Below the pieces are notes generated by a model that did no database searches, was not told where the DNA came from, and saw only the letters and a program-made list of their open reading frames with translations. Both the position numbers and the translations under genes were made by a program. This document shows positions 46,620 through 58,036 of a DNA stretch of 64,000 nucleotides, piece by piece; within the stretch, counting starts at the first letter, position 1; each line of letters opens with the position of its first letter. Source of the stretch: Aralia elata (Eukaryota > Streptophyta > Magnoliopsida > Apiales > Araliaceae); NCBI GenBank assembly GCA_034770075.1, contig CM068379.1:41361130-41425129 (forward strand), written 5' to 3'.

Positions 46620-48975
46620 TGTGACGCCCCCAAAATAGGTCCATACAACCCATTTTGAGTCGCTAATAACATTCTACAAAATACAAATACAAATACGAAT
46701 TTTTCCATTTACAATTAATAAGTGTTGTGCAAAATACGACAACACAATACAAATACATCTTAAATTCTCAATACACTTATTGCCACACTAATAGTAATGT
46801 ATTGAGATACTTCTATTGTCTCGGACCATCACTCCATTCCCCGGCTAGTCCCTGCTACACTCTTTTTTTTTGAAGAGAACAATGGAACAAAAAGAAAAAA
46901 GGTGAGCAAAAATAGCCAGTAGGAAATATCATGACTAAGATAATGAAGAATAAAATTATCTTTAGCCTTCAACTGAAATAAATCAAAGATTTAAAGATAT
47001 TATAATTGTTCAATAATAACAACTGCAGCGGAATGAATAATCCATTAGAAGAGTCAAGTAGATTATAATATCTACCATCTTCTATAAGTTAAAGGATTAC
47101 CACCAATATTTTATCCCTATAATACCAATCAACAGTTCCTGTTTATGAACATCCAAATCAACAGTTTATATTCATCAACCTCTTTTTGCACTATGTGCCA
47201 AAGATATTTATTTGTAACATCACCGGTCATGATCATGCCAAATGCCAGTTCATCTTTGCACTACGGGCCAAAGAGAACTTTCACCAGACGCCTTTGTTTG
47301 TAACACCAAAGGTCATGATTATACCAATACACAGTTTGGTCAAAATCATGTCACGCTAGTTCATCTTTGCACTACGGGCCACATAGAACTATCACCACAA
47401 TTTAAGTATGAGGATGATGACAATGATATAGAATGAATACAGTGAGATCAAGAATAAGAATGAATGTTTAATTTATCCAACATCGAATGTTGACCAAATT
47501 ACCAACATGATGACCAAATTGTGGAGTCAAATTCAAGAATGATATTCAAGAATAAAATTCATGATTCAACTATATCGTATCAAACGAAATAGAAAGATTC
47601 AGGTGAAAAGATATTAGATGAAACACAAACTATTAAGGATATTCTACAAATTTTCAGGGATTTTCACCATTTAAAATAAGGTTTTGGAAACAAACAGAGA
47701 TTTCTTATCATAAATGGAGAAATGTGAAAGAAAAAGATATCCCTTAAAGAGTACAAAAGAAATGATACATTATACGAGTATAAAAGAATATATGAAACTG
47801 CAAATGGATTTTCACCCGTTATGCGGTAATCCGCGTAAACAGATTATTTCCACAAAAGATTAATAAGTAATGAATACGAAGGGTTATTCACCAGGCATGC
47901 GTCTATCCTCATGGACAGGTTATACCCACATATTAATAAGGAATAAATGCAAAGGGATATTCACCAGGTACGACACTCCGTACATACAGGTTATTCCCAC
48001 AGAGTAATAAGGAATGAATACAAAAGGGTATTCACCAAGTACGATACTCCGTACATATAGGTTATTCCCAAAAAGTAATAAGTAATGAATACAAAAGGAT
48101 ATTCACCAGGCATGTGTCAATCCGTACGGACAGGTTATCCCCACAAATTAATACGGAATGAATAACAACCTTTATGAGTATAATATCACTTACGAACATG
48201 GAAGCAAATGATATTACATAAGAGTATGAAAGAAATGATATCCCCTACATTCGTTAATAAGTGATTGGATGTTGCTTTCTATGAAGTTTACTAACTTGGA
48301 CAATACTAGTATTCTCACAAATACTCACAATAGCCTAGCACACTTAGAGAACTCAAGAAATTTAGAGAGAGAGAGGGAGTATAAGCAAGGAAGGTGTGGA
48401 GATTTCTTAAGATAATCCTTCCTATTTATAGGAAAATCAAGTTTCATTAATTGCATAATAAGGGTTCGACTTATTACACTTTAGTACCTCCATCTTTGTC
48501 TCTATTTTTAATATAATCCCTCAAGTATTATCAATCTTTCATAACATCCCCTAATAGTTTCCACATGTGAACCAATAGTTTTATCATATGAACTAATAGT
48601 TCATAGCATGTGAATTTCACAATTTCAATTAGGTACCCCTAAGTTAGACTCCATTTTTAATCCGTCAATAATGCTAAAATATCATATCAAATAATATGAG
48701 TTACAGTGCCATGACAAATAATAAAAAGTACCATGCAGATGCTATTGTAATTATTGAATCAAAATACTGTGCAATTGCTATTTTATCAATTATTGAATCA
48801 ATAATTTAAAATACTATGTAACACCGTGTGCCTGTGAAATACTGCGTACTACTATGGAATAACGCGTTTTACTGTTCTTTTTATTACCGGGTATTTCAAC
48901 AGTTGTCGGTGATAATACTATTGACAAAATACTATCGTTTTCAGTATCCAACAATGGGGCCCACTATCGTTGATA

Positions 48976-48980
48976 ATATT
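48976..48980. repeat. Target-site duplication of solo LTR (left)
   Basis: ATATT directly before TGTAAGATCC. Matched by ATATT at 51737-51741 after the solo LTR. Confidence 0.88.
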
Positions 48981-51736
48981 TGTAAGATCCCGACTTTATG
49001 AAATAAAAGTTTATTATTTTCTTTATGATTATTTTTCTAAATAGTAAAGTGTTTAATTGTTATAAATGATAGTTAAGGGTGTTATATGCAAATTATCTGA
49101 TAAACAGTGTATGTCGGGGAATATTCTTTTTGTCGGAGAATATTATACTCGGTAACGTACGACGGCGCCGAAATGACAATATTGTCAACGATAGTGGGCC
49201 CCATTATCGGATACTGAAAATGACAGTATTTTTCAACAGTATTATCACCTGCAACTGTTGAAATATCCGGTAATAAAAAGAACAGTAAAACGCGTCCTTC
49301 CACAGTAGTACGCGGTATTTCACAAGCACACGGTGTTGCACAGTATTTTATATTATTGATTCAATAATTAATAAAGTAGCTATTGCACAGTATTTTGATT
49401 CAATAATTGTTACAGTAGCATCTGCATAATACTTTTTATTATTTGTCATGACACTGTAACTCATATTATTTGATATGATATTTAGCATTATTGACAATGT
49501 CTAGAAATTCTGTCAAGGAAAAAGGTTATTTAATTGCGCGCCGTTTATACGGAAGGCCCCCTTTTTCCTGGGAATGATCTGGTTGTCAATATTATAAGTC
49601 TATAATATTAACGGTGAATAATTGTTGAAAGTCTAAAATAGTGTTGATTAAAAATACGTGAAGCGTTTGTTGTAAGTTAACTTATATTTCTGTGGGACCC
49701 ACACTTTATTCTGTGGGACCCATAACTATTTGATCGGTGGGACCCGCAAATTATTTTTGTAGAATAATTTCTTCAGATTTTATTTTTTTCATGGGACCCA
49801 CATGTCATTCAATAGTAATTACCGTCGGCAAATAGTTAATTCAGTTTTTATTTTACCTTATGGTTAAAAACCTAAGTGAAAGCATATTCTAAGAATATAC
49901 TATTGCATAAAGTATATTAAAAGAATATGCCAAGGGTATAAGAGTAATAAACCAAGAAAATTTAGGGAAAAGACTAAAATGCCCTCACCTTGATTTTCCT
50001 ATAAATAGGGAGGGTTTGCTTAAGAAATTTTCACACCTTCATTGCTTATACTTTCTCTCTCTCTCTAAATTTCTTGAGTTCTCTTAGTGTGCTAGGCTAT
50101 TGTGAGTATTTGTGAGAATATTAGTATTATCCGAAGTTAGTAAACTTCATAGAAAGTAACATCTAGTCACTTGTTAACTAAGGTAGGGAATATCATTTCT
50201 TTCATACTCATATATAATATCATTTGCTTTCATGTTCGTAAGTGATATTATACTCATAAAGGTTGTTATTCATTCTGTATTAATTTGTCGGGATAACCTG
50301 TCCGTGCGGTATGACGCATGCCTGGTGAATATCCTTTTGTATTCATTTCTTATTATTTTGTGGGAATAACCTGTATGTACGAGTGTCGTACCTGGTGAAT
50401 TACCCTTTGTATTCATTCCTTATTAATCTGTGGATATAACCTGTCCGTGCGGATTGACGCATGCCTGGTGAATAACCCTTTGTATTCATTACTTATTAAT
50501 TTGTTGTGGAAATAATCTGTCTAAGGGGATTATCGCATGACGGGTGAAAATCCATTTGCAGTTTCATATATTCTGTTATACTCGTATAACGTATCATTTC
50601 TTTTGTACTCTTTAAGGGATATCTTTTTCTTTCACATTTCTCTATTTATGATAAGAAATCTTTGTTTGTTTCCAAAACCTTATTTTTAAATGGAGAAAAT
50701 CCCTGAAAATTAGTAGAATATCTTTAATAGTTTGTGCTTCATCTAATATCTTTTCACTTGAATCTTTCTATTTCATCTTATACGTTATAGTTGAAGCATG
50801 AAATAATTTCTTGAATATCATTCTTGAATTTGACTCCACAATTTGGTCATCGTGTTGGCAATTAGGTCAATCTTCGATACTGATTAAATTATAAATCCTT
50901 TCTTATCCTTAATCTCACTGTATCATTGTCATCATCCTCATCCTCATATTTGAATTGTGGTGATAGTTCTCTTTGGCCCGTAGTGCAAAGATGAACAGGC
51001 GTGACATGATTTTGACCAAACTGTGTATTGGTATAATCATGACTTTTGGTGTTACAAACAAAGGCGTATGGTGAAAGTTCTCTTTGGCTCGTAGTGCAAA
51101 GATGAACTGGCGTTTGGCATGATCATGACCGGTAATGTTACAAATAAATATCTTTGGCACATAGTGCAAAGAGAGGCTGTTGAATATAAACTGTTGATTT
51201 GGATCTTCATAAACATGAACTATTGATTGGTGTTACAGGGATAAAATATTGGTGGTGATCCTTTAACTTATAGAAGATGATAGATATTATAATCTACTTG
51301 ACTCTTCTAATGGATTATTCGTTCCGTTGCAGTTGTTGTTGTTGAACAATTATAATATCTTTAAATCTCTGATTTATTATTGTTGAAGACTAAAGATAAT
51401 TTTTATTCTTCATTATCTTAGTGATGATATTTCTTACTGGGCTATTTGTGCTCACCCTTTTCCTTTTGTTCCATTGTTCTCCTCAGGAAAAGAGAGTGTA
51501 GCGGGGACTAGCCGGGGAATGGAGTGATGGTCCGAGATAATAGAAGTGTCTCAATACCTTACTATTAGTGTGACAATAAGTGTATTGAGAATTTAAGATG
51601 TATTTGTATTGTGTTGTCGTATTTTGCACAACACTTATTAGTTGTAAATGGGAAAATTCGTATTTGTATTTGTATTTTGTGGAATGTTATTGGCGACTCA
51701 AAATGGGTTGTATGGACCTATTTTGGGGGCGTCACA
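48981..51736 (+). mobile_element. Solo LTR of the G4 family, plus strand
   Basis: A complete 2756-bp LTR, TGTAAGATCC to GGGGGCGTCACA, flanked by ATATT duplications and with no internal sequence, the normal product of LTR-LTR recombination. It has landed in the LTR of a relative in the opposite orientation. It contains a TATAAATA box at 50000-50007, a pyrimidine CT repeat near 50053-50066, and four units of the roughly 70-bp repeat (landmark CCTGGTGAAT at 50321, 50391, 50464 and a variant at 50541). Confidence 0.92.
50000..50007 (+). promoter_or_regulatory. TATA box in solo LTR
   Basis: CCTATAAATAGGGAGG, a good plant TATA match about 1.0 kb into the LTR, with a CT-rich stretch 50 bp downstream. 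The equivalent box is at 48423-48430 (minus) in the host LTR. Confidence 0.6.
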
Positions 51737-51741
51737 ATATT
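51737..51741. repeat. Target-site duplication of solo LTR (right)
   Basis: ATATT, after which the interrupted minus-strand LTR resumes. Confidence 0.88.
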
Positions 51742-51982
51742 GTCATTGTGGGGCCCACTAATATTTTGTTATTTTGGCACTGTCGTACGGTACCGAATAT
51801 AATATTTCCCGATAGAAAGAATGTTTCCCGATAAAAAGAATATTCCCCGACATACTGTTTATCAGATAATTTGTAAATAACACCCTTAGCTATCATTTAT
51901 AATAATTAAACACTTCACTATTTGAAAAAAATGATCATAAAGAAAATAATAAACTTTTATTTCATAAAGTCGGGATCTTACA

Positions 51983-51995
51983 ATCTCCCCTCCTT
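51983..51995 (-). promoter_or_regulatory. G4 polypurine tract
   Basis: Minus-strand AAGGAGGGGAGAT next to the LTR start. Confidence 0.88.
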
Positions 51996-53085
51996 ATGAA
52001 ATTTCGTCCTCAAAATTGACGTACGTACTTGGTATTTCGAAAAGGTGAGGATACCTTGCTCTTATTTCAGATTCTAACTCCCAGGTCATTTCCTCAACAT
52101 CATGGTTTCTCCATAAAAGTTTGACTTGAGGTATAACCTTTAACCGTAGAATTTGTTCCTTCTTATCTAAGACCTTGACAGGTATCTCCTCGTACGTTAA
52201 ATCCTCTGCTATCTCGTCTGGTTCTAATTCAATAACGTGGTTTGGATCTTTCACATATTTACGTAGCATGGATATGTGAAAAACATTATGAACACGAGAT
52301 ATGCTTGGCGGTAAGGCGAGTCTGTAGGCCACAGTTCCTACTCGGTCGAGGATTTCAAATGGGCCGATAAATCGAGGGTTAGGCTTTCCTCTCTTTCTGA
52401 ATCTCGTAACTCCTTTCCACGGAGCAACATGTAAAAATACATGATCTCCGACATTGAATTCCTCGTCTCTTCAATGAAGATCGGCATAACTCTTTTATCG
52501 ATCTTGAGCTGTTTGTATACGTTGCCGGATCATTTGGATCTTTTATGTAGTCATATGTATCAACTCGGGTCCCAATAATTTTGCCTCGCCTACTTCATCC
52601 CAACATGCTGGAGATCGACAACTTCGTCCATACAACGCCTCGAAGGGAGCCATGCCTATATTTGCTTGATAACTGTTATTATAAGAGAATTCTATCAATG
52701 ACAAGTATTTGTCCCAACTTCCTTTGAAGTTTAGTACGTAGAGTCTTAATAGATCTTCGAGGGTTTGAATAGTCCTTTTCGATTGCCCATTTGTCTGGGG
52801 ATGGTATGCAGAACTGAATCGTAATTCAATGCCTATAGCTTTTTGCATGCTGACCCAAAATCGTGAAGTGAATCTAGGATCTCGATCAGAAACTATGGAT
52901 ACTGGCATGCCATGCAATCTGATAATCTCACTTATATACATACTAGCAAGACGCTTAAGTGAATAGTTTTCTCGTATAGGCAAGAAATGAGCAGACTTGG
53001 TCAATCTATCTATAATGACCCAAATTGCGTCTAAGCCTTGAGAAACTCTGTGAAGACCTGTCACGAAGTCCATGTTGATGTGTTC
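51994..53085 (-). pseudogene. G4 pol fragment: integrase core to chromodomain
   Basis: Minus strand, starting at the G3 border: NMDFVTGLHRVSQGLDAIWV and IIDRLTKSAHFLP (first catalytic Asp), VSDRDPRFTSRFW (second Asp), AYHPQTNGQSKRTIQTLED, where the third catalytic residue Glu is replaced by Lys (SKRT for SERT), and FEALYGRSCRSPACWDEVG. A TAA follows HMTT near 52543 and another stop sits after ADLH near 52470. The C-terminal frame 52332-51994 has VHNVFHISMLRKY and VKLLWRNHDVEEMTWELE, chromodomain-like. The Lys substitution alone would abolish integrase activity. N-terminal pol lies beyond the inserted G3. Confidence 0.9.
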
Positions 53086-56000
53086 TGTAATGTCCAGGAA
53101 ATTTTAAACATTGTATCGAATTTATTTTAATAAATAAAACTCATTTTATATAAATTTTTTTTTTTGGTTTAATTGGATCCATGTAAACATTATTACTTAA
53201 CTATATAATTATATGGTACAATAATTTTTCTTGCATTAAAAGGACTCACTGATAGTCCGAATAAATCAGTGAGTCGAGCCTACGAATCTATTGGCAAGAA
53301 AATTTGATAGGGTTTAACGAATAATTTTAGCATTTACGGATTAAATAATTCAAACGGGGAATTATTGTTGAATAAATATTCTTTAATTAATTAATGCAAT
53401 TAGATATTTAATTTAACTAATGTTAATATAGTGTTAGTAATTGGGTAATATCTCTTGGTATTATTTTAGCTGATCCAATATCAAATTGGGTCAAACCCAA
53501 TTTCCTTCTAGTTCTTTTGGACCATTTTTCTTTTAATTGACCCAAACCCAATACCATTAACAAGTGGGCGAAGCCCATTCTTTATTCCTCTACTGGCTGG
53601 GTCGGGCGGATCTTGGGAACAAAATCAACTGGACTAAGTCCATTCCTTTCTCTGCCGGTTAATCCAATTGCTCGAATCGGCAAAATATCTCCTAAGCCTA
53701 GCCTTTTGGCTCAGACGAACGGGAAGGAGGAATAGGATAGCCAAGTCTACCCAAACCTAACCATCAGTCCTAGCCTCTCAATCGAGCACAGCAACGGGAG
53801 CGGAGGAAGGGGCGGTTTGACAGCACGATTAGCGTGAGAAGACCGGCGGCACGACTGGAAAACGGGCAAGGACCGAGCGGCTGTCAAAGGGACCAAGGGA
53901 TTTGGGCATCGAGCGACCGATCGACGGGAGTGCGCGGCTCGAGGCCCTGTCGGCAAGTCACAACTGGGATTGATAGGGCTTGATGCGGACAACCAGTCGA
54001 AAGCCACTCCTTCCTACCGTTGAATTTTTGATTGATCATTAGGGGTAATTACCCAGCATATTGGGTAAACCTACCTCTATAAATTGAGTCCAAACCCTAG
54101 CAAGCTGTTAAAATTGGGAGTTCAAATTAGAAGGAGAAAATAACTCGCAGAGAAGGGGGAACAGGGAGGTCAGCCGCGGGTAAGCGAGGCGGTGAATGTC
54201 CGGCGTGATTGAATACTTTGGGCGAAGGAGGAGGACTGCCAACCGATCAAACCCAAGGTATCAAAAAGGGGCCAATTGACTGTGATTAGTTTGTTAAAAT
54301 TTTTCTTCTTTCAATTTTTCATGTTCTTGTTGCTGGGGTATGTTTCCATGTGGATTTTCTGTGTTGTGTTAGTCAAATGCTGGTTGCCATTTGGTTTGGG
54401 GAGTCTGTGTATGGGAGCCATGAAAGGCCAGGAGATACAAGGGTGGATTCGGTTGGGAAATACCATGTAATAATCGTTTTGTTTGAAGAACCTTACTATG
54501 CACATAAACTGTTTGCTATAATGTCTCTAAGAATTAGCTGATTAGTTTTGCCTATGTGGTTGATTTGTAGTCTGATATGATTATAAATTGTAGTGTTGTT
54601 GTGTGTGGCTGATTCGTGGCAGTTATGGCTGGAACCAAGTAATGGGTTCGCGCCCACGCTTGTGGGTGTCGTGCCTGTGCGCCGCGCGAGCGGCAGCCGT
54701 GCCCAAGGCACCTCAGCGTTGTCAAGCTAGGCAAGCAGCCAGCCAGCACCCTCCCCATAGCAGTTTAAGTGTGGTTATGCCCAAATGCAAACACTGTTAA
54801 TTTGTAAAACAACTAGAAGGTTAAATTATTAAGTGATAATGATGATTAAGAAAACAAAATGATTATTACCATTCAATACTATTATGTAATAATCTGATTT
54901 TTTTGTTGTAAAGATTAATAGCAATGGTCCACAATTAAGTTGTTATTAAGAGAATTTAATAATCGGGTGACTCGATTTCACGATTAAATTTTTAGTACTT
55001 TAATTATTTTTCTGCGTTGATCGACTCGTTAGTTTGTTCAACAAAGATACTAACAAATGAACCCCATCCAATAAATTTTACCTAGTAATAAACAAGGTTA
55101 ATAGTTATTTATCTAAGCAATAAGATATTACGCTATGGGGCTAATTATTAGTTATGATGATGCATTAACCAAATAATTATGACTTAATTAAATTAGATTG
55201 ATACTTAAGTAAAGTTAATAATTATTTATTATTTATCCATAAATAATAAAGGTAATAAATATTTAATTATTTTATCCTAAATAATAATTAAGTATAAGTA
55301 AAGTTAATAATTATTTATTATTAATAAATAAAGGTACTAAATACTTAATTATTATTTAATTAATATTGATAATAATTAGGTATGAATAAAGCTAATGAGG
55401 ATAACAATTACTTAATCATTAATGAAATAATGATTAAGTATGAGGGAGATTAATAAGTTAATTATTTTTGGCCCTTAATAAATAATGATAATAAACACTT
55501 AAGGACTATTTAATAACAATTAAGTGTGTGTAGAATTAATACAGTATTTAATTAATGTTAATTAAAGAACAAGATTAATAATTACTAAATTACCCCTAAG
55601 GTAAATAGTAATTAAGCGCAATAAAATTAAATAAGTAATCAACTATTATTTAGTTATTATTGAATCATGCTAAATTTATTATTTATTTTATAAATAATAA
55701 ATAAAGATTATTGACCCATATTTATAAATAATAAGGGTAATGATCTGAACATTCGAAGAATAGTAATCATGATTAGCTAACAATTATTTTATTAATTAAA
55801 GGTCATTAAGTTGATTCCGTTAAGCTAATGATTAGACAGAAATTAAACATATATGGTGAATTGTTTGTCTTTTAAATAAATAGCATAAGTGAGTGTATCG
55901 ATATACAGTTATGCAATGCTAATGGATGAACCGACTTTATCAACTGATAGGTTATCCAAGGTCAATTAATTAAAGCTAAGATTTAATAGTAGCTGAGCAA

Positions 56001-56975
56001 ACAGGCAAGTTCTCTATCCCGAACTTAGATTTCTGCAAGTTCCTAACCCTAAACTCCTTATATTATTGCAAGTTATTCTTTAAGCTTGAATCTTATTTCC
56101 GAGCACGCTTTAAGTGGTCTAATTACTTTTAAAATTATTCCACATCTGTATATTTATTGACATTCGCACTCGTGCATTTGAAATTCGTATATTTAAATTC
56201 AGGAATTTATAAACCATTCATGGTTAAGTCTGAACCCTTGTTCGGTCAGACAATTATGTGAGAATTTATAAAAGCTATCCGAACCAATCAATGGTAAGGA
56301 TTCTTAGACTGTATGAACACCCCTTTATTTATAGGGGAGTACCCCACGTACCGTATATAAGGTACAAACAGCAGAATTAAATGTTATGCATATACATAGG
56401 GTACGCGAGGCTGATCCCCTCAAGTACGTTATTCTGTAGCCAGTAACCAGAGGGTCAACCAGCTATTGACTCCTCTGGAAGTTATCGTTCAAAGTCTATT
56501 TGACTATCAATTGTTCTAAAAGCATTTAATGTTCTTGCTTCTGATTATTCTATTGTTGAAATCCCTTTAATATCCCTTCATCATGATATATTTTTATTGT
56601 TGCACCTTAAACTTGCTGGGCAAACTCGTTGCTCATTCTTGCTATATCATGACTTCATTGCAGCTAAACCCGAGACGCCAGGGAAGAACAAAGGGAAAGA
56701 AAAGATGAAATGATAGACTTCTCGTAGCAGACTTTAGATTCATGCGTTAGTTAATTCCTGTTAATGTAATTTGAACCCTGATAGCTATTTAGGGTATGGA
56801 TTGTGTAATTGTTTAAGGTTAATCGTATTCTGGGACTAGAAACACCTTGTAATGAACAACGTATGTTTATTTTATTCCGCATTTTAGATACCATATGTTG
56901 TTATAGGTGGATGTTTATGTTGGATCGTGATGACCGGATCCGGGTGTTTGGAAACCCGAATTTGGGGGCGTCACA
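53086..56975 (+). repeat. G3 5' LTR
   Basis: Begins TGTAATGTCC, ends GGGGGCGTCACA, 3890 bp. U3 holds a GC-richer block near 53770-53950. The open frame read there (53747-54007, minus) also occurs in the 3' LTR and has no recognisable motif. The TATA box is at 54078-54084. The downstream 2.9 kb is AT-rich leader/U5 with no recognised gene. Confidence 0.93.
54078..54084 (+). promoter_or_regulatory. TATA box in G3 5' LTR
   Basis: CTCTATAAATTGAG about 990 bp into the LTR. Transcription would begin about 30 bp downstream, leaving a leader of more than 3 kb before the first ORF. Confidence 0.6.
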
Positions 56976-56978
56976 GGT

Positions 56979-56990
56979 TGGTATCAGAGC
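56979..56990 (+). promoter_or_regulatory. G3 primer binding site
   Basis: TGGTATCAGAGC, complementary to initiator tRNA-Met, three bases after the LTR. The leader 56991-57208 to the first ORF holds no other feature except a splice-acceptor-like TTTTTGTGTGTTTGTAG ending at 57207. Confidence 0.94.
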
Positions 56991-57208
56991 TGTAGGTTAT
57001 AAACTTTAGGATCGCGAAACCTAGGATATAACCTTCATAGTAAACTCGTATCGAGTGTTAGGAGATAAATCGAGGAGATTTATCATATGTGGTTTTTGAT
57101 GAATTGGGGAATTCATCGAGTCGAGTAGTACCCAATGAAATATAACTTCATTTCTTCAATGAATATATTTTATTGTTGTACTAATGTTAGTTTTTGTGTG
57201 TTTGTAGG

Positions 57209-58036
57209 ATGGCTGCTGTAGGGGAGACCAGTGGAGCCCGTGAGGAGGAGGTGTTTATAGACATACCGGTAGTGGCGGAGCAGCTGGTGGGCTATGCTCC
57301 TATTGCCCCGGGATTGTTACAGGAGGAGTCCGAGTCGGAAGAAGACTACCAGAGGGAGCTACCAGAGCCAGTGGTAGGTAGGGTGATGAGGTCCGGTAGT
57401 CAGGACCCTGATACTGAGGAGGAGGATCCCGAGGCCGAGGGGGAGGAGCCACCTGCTGATATTGATGGCATGGGGTCCACTGCTGATGATATCATCGAGG
57501 GGTTGACTGACAGAAATGAGGAGCTGGAGGCCCGGATTGCTCATTTGGAGGAGCAAAACCAGACTCATCAGTTCATGGAGGACCAGTACAGAGACTTAGC
57601 CTACCAGCTCGAGCATGACTTAGGGGTGGCTAAGGTACAGCTGCAGGGCTACGAGACCTCAGCACAGCAGGTCGGACCACTGCTACATCAGTTAGTGGCC
57701 CGAAACGCTGAGTTGAGGGAGAGACTGGAGCAGAGGGATTTACAGATCGCCCACCTGAGGGCGAAACAGGAGGCTATGAGGTTCGAAGCTGGACTGGAGG
57801 TGGCTGCGGGGATGCGCGTCAGGGAGGCCTGGGCCAGGGAGGCCAGGAGGGCTGATCAGCTGGAGGACCAGTTGGAGGCCAGAGCTGTGAGGATAGAGAC
57901 CCTAGGCCATGGCCTAGATGCAGCTTACAGGAGACCCCGGACTGAGGTAGGGGAATCCAGTCGCTCTGTTCGTCGCAGGATCGGGGATGGAGCATTCTCT
58001 TCTAGTCAGCAGGCTCGGATCCATCATGATGTATAG
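57209..58036 (+). CDS. G3 extra ORF: acidic coiled-coil protein of unknown function
   Basis: 275 codons, intact, starting MAAVGETSGAREEEVFIDIP at the ATG after TTTGTAGG; the open frame extends five codons upstream without another ATG. Residues about 1-110 are very acidic (EESESEEDYQ, EEEDPEAEGEE) and include GRVMRSGSQD, shared with G1. Residues about 100-245 show heptads rich in Leu, Glu and Arg (RNEELEARIAHLEEQN, VARNAELRERLEQRD), a long predicted coiled coil. The last 30 residues are basic and Ser-rich (SSRSVRRRIGDG). No catalytic or zinc motif, signal peptide or membrane segment. GC content is higher than its surroundings. It precedes gag by 388 nt. Extra ORFs before gag are known in Ogre/Tat-type gypsy elements; I do not recognise this protein. 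An oligomeric, RNA- or Gag-associated role is inference. Confidence 0.88.
   Translation: MAAVGETSGAREEEVFIDIPVVAEQLVGYAPIAPGLLQEESESEEDYQRELPEPVVGRVMRSGSQDPDTEEEDPEAEGEEPPADIDGMGSTADDIIEGLTDRNEELEARIAHLEEQNQTHQFMEDQYRDLAYQLEHDLGVAKVQLQGYETSAQQVGPLLHQLVARNAELRERLEQRDLQIAHLRAKQEAMRFEAGLEVAAGMRVREAWAREARRADQLEDQLEARAVRIETLGHGLDAAYRRPRTEVGESSRSVRRRIGDGAFSSSQQARIHHDV

Larger units (their letters stand above)
46620..51982 (-). repeat. G4 3' LTR, interrupted by a solo LTR
   Basis: Minus-strand LTR starting TGTAAGATCC at 51982 and ending GGGGGCGTCACA at 46620, split by the plus-strand solo LTR at 48981-51736. About 2.6 kb without the insert. A TATA box (minus-strand TATAAATA) is at 48423-48430. It carries five copies of a roughly 70-bp repeat near 47810-48170 and repeats with CTTTGCACTACGGGCC near 47180-47400. 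Confidence 0.88.
46620..53085 (-). mobile_element. G4: 3' end of a minus-strand gypsy element
   Basis: Contains the 3' LTR (46620-48980 plus 51742-51982), a polypurine tract at 51983-51995 and pol C-terminal sequence to 53085, where G3 is inserted. The rest of G4 lies beyond the right end of the window. LTR termini (TGTAAGATCC...GGGGGCGTCACA) and pol similarity place it with G1-G3, though its sequence is the most diverged of them. The left flank TCATT (46615-46619) would be its target duplication, but the other end is not visible. Confidence 0.88.

Noticed and set aside
53747..54007. Minus-strand frame of 86 codons (MAFDWLSASS...), repeated at 63683-63943
   Set aside because: It lies in the U3 of both G3 LTRs and is duplicated only because LTRs are. 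No recognisable motif and no sign of translation.
54496..54800. Several overlapping frames with GC-rich coding-like sequence near 54650-54760
   Set aside because: Frames on both strands overlap each other inside the G3 LTR leader and carry no domain. They look like a GC-richer patch, not a gene.
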